A stretch of 64,000 bases of DNA from Reticulascus tulasneorum (lineage: Eukaryota > Ascomycota > Sordariomycetes > Glomerellales > Reticulascaceae). The notes beneath the pieces are model-generated. The model was not told the origin of the DNA. It searched no databases and worked only from the letters and a program-made list of their open reading frames with translations. A program made the translations under genes and the position numbers. Shown here piece by piece: positions 55,146-64,000 of the stretch (position 1 is the stretch's first letter; the number at the start of each line of letters is the position of its first letter). The stretch lies in contig LSAX01000013.1 in NCBI GenBank assembly GCA_001557505.1, forward strand, positions 62,001 to 126,000, read 5' to 3'.

Positions 55146-55409
55146 ATAATCATTTAGATTGGGGTTACATCATTAGAGATCGGAGCTTAAGGAATGGAGT
55201 CTTGTCGGTGGAGAGTTGCTTTTGACCACCGGATGGAGTTGAGCGACCTGTTTCCGCCATATGCATTTGCTTCCTGGCGACGGGTATATAGAAGAATCCA
55301 CTGCGTTGAACAAATGAGACCTGGTGACTCCGCTGCCAGCTTATAACGTGACTACGAATTTCGTCCATCTCTATTTAGTCTGTGATGGTATATACTCTAA
55401 ATTGGCAGC

Positions 55410-58400
55410 TTACAGCTCATCCTTGATATGCGTCTTCTCCGGCGGTGGCTCCTCCCAGTTCCTGCTCTTCGTATTCCTCTCGGCCTCCACGACCTTCTGC
55501 GTACCATCCTCCTTCTTCACTTCCGCCGGCAGTCCTCTCCGCCGCCTGTCTAACGCTGCAATCTCGTCATCGTAGACAGTCCATTCCGGAACCTGTCTCC
55601 TCGCGCGATCCAGCTTCGGCTCCTTTGTCTGCGGGTTGTTGCAGAGATCGATCGTCTTGGCTTCCTTCTGGCTCTCGTCGCTGCACCACGTCTCGCACCA
55701 CAGCCACTCTTGCGGCAGGCTGTGGATGGGAATCATGAACTGCATGTGGTTGGGCAAGTCCTGGTCGAGATTGGCCAAGCTGTTGGGGTCCGCGCTCAGG
55801 GAGTGGTATTGCTGACGGAGGCGATCGCCGGCTGCGATCTGACGGAAGCGGCGGAGATCGACGACGTACAGGGCCGAGATGTGGTACGGCTGGCCGCGGA
55901 GGTAGTTGTGCCAGTACCCCTGCTTCCAGAAGCGGAAGCCTTCCATTTCAGTCCTGGAATCGCACATCGGCGTGAAGCCGTACGGCTTGCCTTCGAGATC
56001 GAGGTTGACAAGCTCCATCATATCAGTCCGCACGATCTGGTCGGCATCCACGAAGATGACCTTGTCGAGCGACAGGGGGAAGAGCACGTCGAGGAAGAGG
56101 ATCTTGTAGCCCCAGATTTCGCGCTGCTTTTCCTTCTGCTGACGGAGCCAGTGAGGCCATTTGTATGTCACCATCTCGTACTTGAAACCGTACTCCTTTG
56201 CCATGTGGGGGATGAAGTCCTTGAACGACGGCGACAGGAACTGCTCGATGAACCAAAACTTGACAGTCTGGTTCGTGTGCTGCATGACGCTGACCATCAT
56301 GATGTTGAGCATGCGCTCGTACAAATGCCCGCTGGCCACGGAGAAGATGTTGATGTCGGCGTGCTCCTCTGCTGACGCAGACTTTGCTTTCTTTCCGCTT
56401 CCAAGCCAGCCTTCTGCGAACTTCATACCCCGTGAGACTATGCTGTCTTCCTCCGGCTGCTCCTCGAGGACGTCCGCTTCCTCCATGCCTGGCTGACGTT
56501 TCAAGCGTGGATAAAGAGTAGTGCCTTGGAAGTCCATCAGAGCCGCTTCGGTGCCTTCATCACCAGCCACTGGAAGCCAGCCTTGGGCGCCAACGCTTTC
56601 AATGGTGTAGATTTCCGAACTCCTGCCTTCCTTGAGCTGAATGTTGTAGAAACCGGGGTTAGCCTTGAACTGGAAGTAGCCCAGGTTCGCCATGATTAGG
56701 GTGTCAGCGAAATGAGGCTCTTTCTCGGTGCCCAACACGAGTTGTGCGCCGCGTGGCGCAGCACCTGCCTTGCCTTCTCGAGAATGCCCCTCGATAAGAA
56801 TATGTTCCAACTCATAAATGGCCTCGACGTTAGACTTGATTGAGCTCAGCTTGATGTTATCCGGGTCATGAACAGAGACCTTAGGTGCCACCAGCCAAGC
56901 CGGGGGTACGTCCATTCCGAGGTTCAAAAGCGCTTCAGACGGCAAGTTCTTAAAGGTTGCGCCCAAGGCACGGACTTTTCCAGACTCGTCAAATGTTGGC
57001 GCGGAGTCGAGGACATATCTGAAGAATCTCTTCACCGGCAGCTCGTCAATTTTGTCTCTCGGATTGAGAAACAGCTTGATGTACACTCCATCCAACTCAG
57101 ATAGGACCTTGAGGATTGGCGCATATCGCTGGCCCTGCTCACTGGCTGGATTGAGAAGCCCGACAAAGTGAATACTGGCGGTCTCCGCATCTCCAACCTC
57201 AAACGCAGTATGAGTCGAGTTCCAGGAATTGAAAGTGCTAATCCGCAATGTTGGTGCAGATTCGAAGATTCCTTCTGGCATATCAGAGATAGTGGATAGC
57301 GCGGTGATCGAGGTCAATTTGGCTGCCGCAAGAGGGCCGGACAGTTTGGCAGTCAGACCAAGATCATCAACTGCTTCGTAGACAGGGAGGATACGTGTTG
57401 CCTGCTCAAACTCTAGGAACTGCTGGAAGTCTTCTTCCTTGAACGGGGAGTCATCCACAATGGGTCCAATGACCCGACCGTTCAGAATGAGCATACTGGA
57501 GCCCGGCTGGATGGCAGCCGTGGATAAGAACTTCTTTAATAAAGCAGCATGCTCAGCCGAACCGGCATTGCTGCCTCCAGTAATGATAGCCTTGATTTCA
57601 TCCAGAGTCTCTGCTTCAGCCAACTTTGACTCATCTTTCTTTAGTATGGAGCTGATGGAGGAGGTGGAGCTGGAAGATTCAGGGTTGTGAACGATGTCAA
57701 GTCGGACTCCAGGGTTGTTTCGACGGAACTGAAGTGCTTCGAGTAGGAGATTTAGCCCACCCTCCGAGTCCAAATTGCTGATCACTGTCAATGCGGCCCA
57801 ATTTTCTTTCGTAGAGTCTGAAAAGGAGTCTATGATAGGAACTTCGTTGAGCAGATCGGCATGATCAGTGTAGACTTTGTTCACATCCAATATCTTCAAG
57901 GACTTGTCATCCTCTGGGTAGATATAAGTGTTGCGCCGGCTGACCGCTTTTTCAAGGAAGAAGTTAGGAATCCACATCTCTTCATCGACCATTCCCATGT
58001 AGACGGCCTGCTGAAGTGATTGGAGATCCCCCGAGGCTCTCATACTCATGGCCTGTAGCCAGTTCTGGTCTCTCGGGATTGGCAGCCCATCAATGAAAAC
58101 TGGTCGAACCGTCGTGTTTGCATTGAGTCTGGCAATCCAATGGTTGGCAAGCGCGATCTGTTTACTCTGTTCTTCTGATTGCAGGATCTCATCGAAGGGA
58201 AGCGGTGCTGCTTCTGGGAGAGACACGAAGTCCTTAATAACCTGGTCAAATATGCCTTGCTCGGGGTTCGAGGTCTTTTCGCCCGTGTACACGGCTTCGA
58301 GATAGGCATGGAATGCATCCACTCCGTGATTCTCCACAAGATAATATAAAATCTTTGCGATATCAGCTGATGCCTTCGTAGATGTTATCGGGACTAATCC

Positions 58401-59973
58401 AAAGCGAACAGGCAGCATGCGCTGAACGAAAGTATTCAGCTGAGATGCTACGGCGATATCCTCTGGCTGAGAAAAGTCTACTGGCACAATCAAATTGAAA
58501 ATATCGCGGCGAATGGCGGGCAGTTGGCCGGGATAAGTTCGTTGCAGGAGCTGCACACCGATTAGCAGCCATACAAGCATGCGCGTACACAAACGAGCTC
58601 AACTTACGGTCATTAGATGGGACGGAAATTCGTCGTAACGCGAGTCCTTTTCGAGATCATTCAACCAGATGATGACCCTACCTTCCTCAATCTCATCTCT
58701 CCAGTCGAATCTCAAGGGCTCATCATTTGACTTAGCAGAGGCAACTTTGGTATGACCAAGAAGAGCCACAGCTTGTTTACCCGTCAAGCCAAGGTCTCGG
58801 ACACCATTGATAAGCTTCCGTTCTCGCCGAAGCATATCGACCAACGTGAACGATTCGATTTGCCGCTCGATGAGCTGGACTCCATTCATCCACAGGACGC
58901 TGACGCCGTTCGGGATCATTTGTAGCCGGTTTTGTTCGAGCTCCGCAGAGAAGGCTTCGGAGACATCATGCGCGGCGATTGACGTGGAGAACTTGGGAAA
59001 GTCTTGAGTGAGTTTAATCAAGGCCTCAAGAGGATTTTCGCTTTGCTTAATGAAAGACGCAGTCTTCAGGCCAAGAGAGGCCAGCTCGGATGTTGATAGT
59101 GGCTTCAAGTCTGTGACCTCCTCGTCTCCATCGAGAACGACCTCGGCACCGACTGGCTTCTGGGACCCATCACCGTCGGCTTCTCGATCATCTATGACGA
59201 TGTAGTCCGTCCTCTTCAGAGCCAACTCGACGCCATATCCGCTAATCGGAAGAGGCTCGTCACTAATGCCTGGGGTCCTCTTATATCTCAGTCTGTATGA
59301 GATCTCCCCCTTTTGCGCCCGCTCCGCTAAAACTTTGTGGAAAGCGCTAAAGGATGGTGATGTAACGTCGGCATAGAGCACGGCTTCGTCTCCAGACCCC
59401 AAGACACGATCGAAGGGTAGCCCCTTGACATTTTCTGCCTGAATCGGAATCGATTGATCCAGCGAAGGGGAACAGTATTGCTTATTACCAAGCCGAACCC
59501 AGTGTTCGCATCCTTCTTGTGAACTGGCCGGCAGCTTTGGCTCAACGGCTGTACTATAGTACTGGTAGTGCGCCTCGATTCGAGGAGCAGCGGACCTAAT
59601 GGACAGGGCAAGCTTGAAGGTCGAAAGGGCTTCGGCGCTAGTGATGTGACCGTCGTCTTGGACAAGTTGGAGAAATCTGTCGTAAAGATCTTTGTCGGTG
59701 GTTACTTTGTCGAAGTAGCCACCGGCAACTCGGTCCAGAATTGGGAAATACGACGTGGCATTCTCTGCAGCAGCGGTCTCTCTACAACAACGTCAGCCCA
59801 ATGTCGCCATCCGCCGGGGGATGGCCTGGGTAATCTTACAGAAGCTCTAATAGATAGGGGCCGGAAGGAAACGATGCTTTCATAGACACATCAACTGACG
59901 GCGCTGCCGAGACATTCAGGGCTACCAAGAGAGTAAGGGCAAGGCCCAATGGCAGCTTGGAAAGGTGTATCAT
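55410..59973 (-). CDS. UDP-glucose:glycoprotein glucosyltransferase (UGGT)
   Basis: ER-lumen folding sensor that adds one glucose back to N-glycans of misfolded glycoproteins so that calnexin can rebind them. Minus-strand exons 59973-59840, 59781-58608 and 58550-55410 give 1,482 residues, the usual size. It begins with a signal peptide (MIHLSKLPLGLALTLLVALN, cleavage near SAAPS). The large N-terminal part corresponds to the thioredoxin-like folding-sensor domains. The C-terminal glycosyltransferase family 24 domain starts near I1169 (INIFSVASGHLYERMLNIMM). Its metal-binding DxD is D1271-A-D1273 in FVDADQIVR, and WLWCETWC follows near the end. The last four residues are KDEL, an ER-retrieval signal. 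It is divergent from the alpha-COP gene with a 741 bp spacer and converges on rad54 (264 bp between stops). Confidence 0.95.
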
Positions 59974-60714
59974 GATTCGAGAGGTGTTGCGATAACTCGC
60001 ATCGAGGGGTACGGATCGGCTCCCCGTCGAAAGGTGGTCTTTTGCTTTTGAACCCGAGAGTAAGGATATGGCGAAGTAACACGTGTAATCTCCTGTGGCA
60101 GTAATATAGGGAAAGGCAAATTTGCCTCTAATGTGCTGTCATTATTTGCGCGAGTGTGTGAGGTAGGTTATAAGAGATCACCATTATTCATCAATGAATT
60201 TGATGGCAGAATCAGATGCCAGGTGTTAGTGAAATATGAACACCTTGCAGAAGAGCTGCACCAATTGGGACTAGTGCAACTTGCTGGCTAGGCATGTTAG
60301 GGGTTCACCAGGTACACCTTGCCGTAAGGAGGTCTCTAACAAACCCCCGTTAGTTGGCAGAAAACGGGGCTTTGGAGGGGCTGGTTCGGTGGACTGTGCC
60401 CCCCACCCCCTGAACCGGGCGGTGAGACATCGGTTCGGATAAACTTTAATACTTACTGCCTTAGGCGATCCACAGCAGCCCACACTTTGGAGATGGCCAC
60501 GATGCCGAATTGCTGCTGCTAGGGGGATTAAGAACGTCGCCTACCAATTCACGGCATTTCAGGACCTCCGCCCCTTCTTTGATGCTACAATCACCCTGAT
60601 ACGGCTACAGCTTCTTCAAGCCGGGAAGCTGGTCTGTGTCATTCTCACCTGAGCGAGGTACCTTTTCTTTTCCCTTTGGATGCTAGAAGCTTTAAGCTTC
60701 ACCTCCCCGCCAAA
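59974..60714. promoter_or_regulatory. Shared divergent promoter region of UGGT and alpha-COP genes
   Basis: 741 bases between the two start codons. A small C-rich block (60395-60420) and an ACACGTGT word near 60080 are visible. Nothing in it codes for a recognisable protein. Confidence 0.5.
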
Positions 60715-63700
60715 ATGCAGGCCTCTTCGGGCATGTTGACCAAGGTATGCGCCCGGAGACCGGAGTGACCCTCTGTGTGCCATGGGACCTTTGGCTGAAC
60801 GTGATCTAGTTTGAGTCGAAATCATCCCGCGCCAAAGGCATTGCCTTTCACCCTAAACGGTGAGCCGAACCCGCCCTGCCTTCACCGCAAGACATTCTTG
60901 CTGACGTATCTACCAGACCATGGATCCTTGTCGCTCTTCACTCTTCTACGATCCAACTATGGGACTACCGCATGGGAACATTGATTGATAGGTTCGAGGA
61001 ACACGATGGCCCGGTTCGAGGAATTGACTTCCACAAAACACAACCCCTCTTCGTATCAGGTGGAGATGATTACAAGATCAAGGTCTGGTCGTATCAAAGC
61101 CGACGATGCCTCTTTACTCTGAATGGACACTTGGATTATGTCCGGACTGTGTTCTTCCACCATGAACTTCCTTGGATTCTGTCAGCTTCTGACGATCAGA
61201 CAATTCGAATCTGGAATTGGCAGAACCGCTCCCTGAGTATGCCCTGGTCTTGGAAACACATTTGAGGCAGCTGATTGAGCTAACCATACTGATAGTTTGC
61301 ACAATGACGGGACATAATCACTATGCCATGTGCGCTCAATTTCACCCCAAAGATGACCTCGTCGTATCCGCATCGCTTGACCAGTCTGTCCGAGTGTGGG
61401 ATATTTCTGGGTTGCGAAAGAAGCATTCCGCCCCGACCTCGATGACTTTTGAAGATCAGGTAGCGCGAGCCAACCAAAACCAGACCGACATGTTCGGAAA
61501 TACCGATGCGGTGGTGAAATTTGTCCTCGAGGGCCACGACAGAGGAGTAAACTGGGTTGCTTTCCACCCCACCATGCCTCTCATCGTTTCTGCTGGCGAT
61601 GACCGACTTGTCAAGCTGTGGCGGATGAGTGAGACGAAGGCCTGGGAAGTGGACACATGCCGGGGACATTTCCAGAATGCCTTAGGCTGTCTTTTCCACC
61701 CACACCAAGACTTGATTCTCTCATGCGGCGAGGACAAGACCATTCGTGTGTGGGATCTGAACAAGCGCACTGCTGTCCAGTCATTTAAGCGAGAGAACGA
61801 CAGATTCTGGGTGGTTGCTGCTCATCCCGAGATCAACCTCTTTGCGGCTGGTCACGACAATGGAGTGATGGTTTTCAAACTGGAACGGGAGCGCCCTGCA
61901 TCTTCCGTATACCAGAGCAACCTTTTCTACATCACCAAGGAAAAGCACGTCAAATCCTACGACTTCCAGAAAAATGTCGAAAGTCCTACTCTCCTTTCCT
62001 TGAAGAAACTTGGTAGTCCTTGGACACCACCTCGAACCCTGTCATACAACCCCGCTGAGCGATCCGTCTTAGTGACATCCCCATCGGACAGCGGCTCCTA
62101 CGAATTGATCAATCTTCCCAGAGATGGATCTGGTGCCATCGAACCAGCAGAATCGAAACGTGGCCCGGGAAACTCCGCCATTTTTGTTGCGCGGAATCGT
62201 TTTGCTGTTTTGAATGTCGCCAGCCAGAACATCGACATCAAAGATCTCTCCAACAATACCACCAGAACCTTCAAACCACCTGTCGGGACTACCGATATCT
62301 ACTTTGGTGGGACCGGTAACCTCCTTGTCATCACGCCTACGGCTGTCCATCTCTACGACATTCAGCAGAAGAAGAGCATTGCTGAGCTTTCTGTCAACGG
62401 AGTTAAGTACGTCGTATGGTCCAACGATGGCCTTTATGCAGCCCTTCTGAGCAAGCACAACGTCACAATCGTCACGAAGACACTTGAGCAGGTGAGCACA
62501 CTGCATGAGACCATCAGGATCAAGAGCGCCACCTGGGACGACGCCGGTGTTCTGCTGTATTCGACTCTCAACCATATCAAGTACACGCTGCTTAACGGCG
62601 ATAACGGTATCGTGAGGACTCTCGACCAAACGGTGTATTTGGTGCGAGTGAAGGGCCGCAATGTCTACTGCCTCGACCGATCCGCTAAGCCGAAGATTTT
62701 GCACGTTGACCCGACCGAGTATCGTTTCAAGCTTGCTCTCGTCAAGAGAAACTACGAAGAGATGCTACAGATCATCCGAAACTCGAGTTTGGTTGGGCAG
62801 TCCATCATCTCGTATCTGCAGAAAAAGGGATACCCGGAGATTGCATTACAGTTCGTGCAGGACCCCACCACCCGATTTGAGTTGGCTATCGAGTGTGGTA
62901 ATCTCGACGTTGCTGTTGAGATGGCCAAGCAACTGGATAAACCCAAGCTTTGGACGAGACTGAGCGCGGAAGCTTTGGCTCATGGAAACCACCAGACTGT
63001 GGAGATGTGTTATCAAAAGCTGAAGCAGTTTGACAAGCTTTCTTTCCTCTACTTGTCTACAGGCGATCACTCGAAACTTGCCCGAATGGCCAAGATTGCT
63101 GAGCATCGTGGCGACTTCACCTCTCGCTTCCAGAATGGTCTTTTCTTGGGCGAAGTGGAGGATCGAATCCAGATGCTCAAGGAAATTGACTTGTGTAAGT
63201 TGCATTCCTCCTCCCTCAAATATGAGAACCTGCTGACGATGTTTAGATCCTCTGGCATATATGACAGCCAAGTCAAATGGGCTGGACGAGGAATGCCAAT
63301 CAATATTAGAGGCTACTGGCCTAACAGAAGAGGAACTAACAACACCAACCATCGGAGAGCCCCTGGCACCTCCAAAGCCTGTCGTCTCAACATACAAGGC
63401 CAATTGGCCGACGAAGGCTACTTCTCAATCTTTCTTTGAGAAAGCCCTCCTTGGTCAGGTCGAGGGATTGTCTCTTGAGGACGAGCCTGCTGCAGGGACC
63501 AACTCCTTCGGTTTGGACGAAACTGCAGAAGACGATGTTGCTGCCAAGAGAAACGGTGGGCTGGCTGATGGAGAGGACGACGAAGATGCCGCAGGATGGG
63601 ACATGGGCGAAGACATTGTTCCCGAGGTTGACAGCGATTTCGTCAACGTTGAAAGTGCCGATGCTGGTGGAGCCGGCAGCAGTGAGGCTGATCTTTGGGC

Positions 63701-64000
63701 TCGCAATTCTCCTCTCGCCGTTGATCACGTTGCCGGCGGATCCTTCGAGACGGCCATGCAGCTCCTCAACCGACAAGTAGGAGCTGTAAACTTCGCGCCT
63801 CTGAAGCCACGATTCCTCGAGGTATACCAGGCTACCAGGACATACCTTCCTGCCTCTGCAAATCTACCCCCCCTGATAAACTATGTCCGGCGCACCATCG
63901 AGGAGACAGATCCCAGAAAGGTCTTGCCCATTGTGCCTCGGGATCTGGAATACCTTGCCTCGAACGACCTCCAAAAGGGTTACGATTCCATGAAGGCAAA
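60715..64000 (+). CDS. COP1: Coatomer subunit alpha (alpha-COP), 3' end outside window
   Basis: Largest scaffold subunit of the COPI coat, which buds Golgi-to-ER vesicles and binds KKxx cargo tails. Exons 60715-60744, 60810-60859, 60917-61236, 61296-63194 and 63247 to the window edge give 1,017 residues of an expected ~1,200. The N-terminal WD40 propeller is obvious: [20 protein letters not shown], then repeated GHxxxVxxxxFHxxxPxxxS with terminal IWNW, VWDISG, LWRM and VWDLN. The second propeller (about 330-590) and the alpha-solenoid (about 600-800) follow. An acidic linker rich in [15 protein letters not shown] and VDSDFVNV leads into the coatomer alpha C-terminal domain, which is cut off. 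The 3' end of the gene lies beyond 64000. Short first exon and all introns are canonical. Confidence 0.95.

Overview
This is a 64 kb stretch of nuclear DNA from a filamentous ascomycete (Pezizomycotina). The evidence is the short introns of about 50-60 bases with fungal branch points, the long gene-poor spacers, and the gene set: a White Collar-1/LreA photoreceptor, an Inp1 peroxisome-inheritance protein, an RTA1-type protein, a fungal formamidase and an RSC1/2-type subunit. Eurotiomycetes seems most likely from the LreA-like photoreceptor without a long polyglutamine tract, but that placement is inference. All assignments come from reading the sequence, without a database search.

Layout, left half. 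The window opens inside the last exons of a Ytp1-like membrane protein (+). Next come a tiny Rsa3-like ORF (-) and the four-CBS-domain protein Sds23 (-). Sds23 diverges from an importin beta of the Pse1/Kap121/IPO5 type (+). LreA/WC-1 (+) follows after a 2.7 kb spacer. An uncharacterised NYN/PIN-like nuclease-domain protein (-) and the RSC1/2-type bromodomain-BAH remodeller subunit (-) come next. OTU1 deubiquitinase (+) diverges from RSC1/2 and converges on a formamidase (-). A polytopic UsgS-like membrane protein (-) then diverges from Inp1 (+).

Layout, right half. An RTA1-like 7-helix protein (+), a disordered protein of unknown function (+) and a 4.2 kb gene-free stretch are followed by four minus-strand genes: a GliT-like dithiol oxidase/thioredoxin-reductase homologue, a class I methyltransferase, a mitochondrial carrier, and a 97-residue membrane protein. 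The last two are only 34 bases apart. Rad54 (+) converges on UDP-glucose:glycoprotein glucosyltransferase (UGGT, -). UGGT shares a 741 bp divergent promoter region with alpha-COP (+), which runs off the right edge.

Most genes are single-copy housekeeping genes: transport, chromatin, repair, ER folding and COPI traffic. I found no transposon, CRISPR array, tRNA or rRNA, and no clear multi-gene novel system. The points most worth checking are gene-structure oddities: two apparent GC-AG introns around a 19-nt exon in the formamidase, a rad54 start codon apparently split by an intron, the 34-bp spaced gene pair, a duplicated OTU1 zinc finger, a short tandem repeat in Inp1, and a two-gene GliT-like/methyltransferase neighbourhood. 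Exon limits were placed by hand from GT/AG signals, reading-frame closure and family conservation; every multi-exon model closes in frame.
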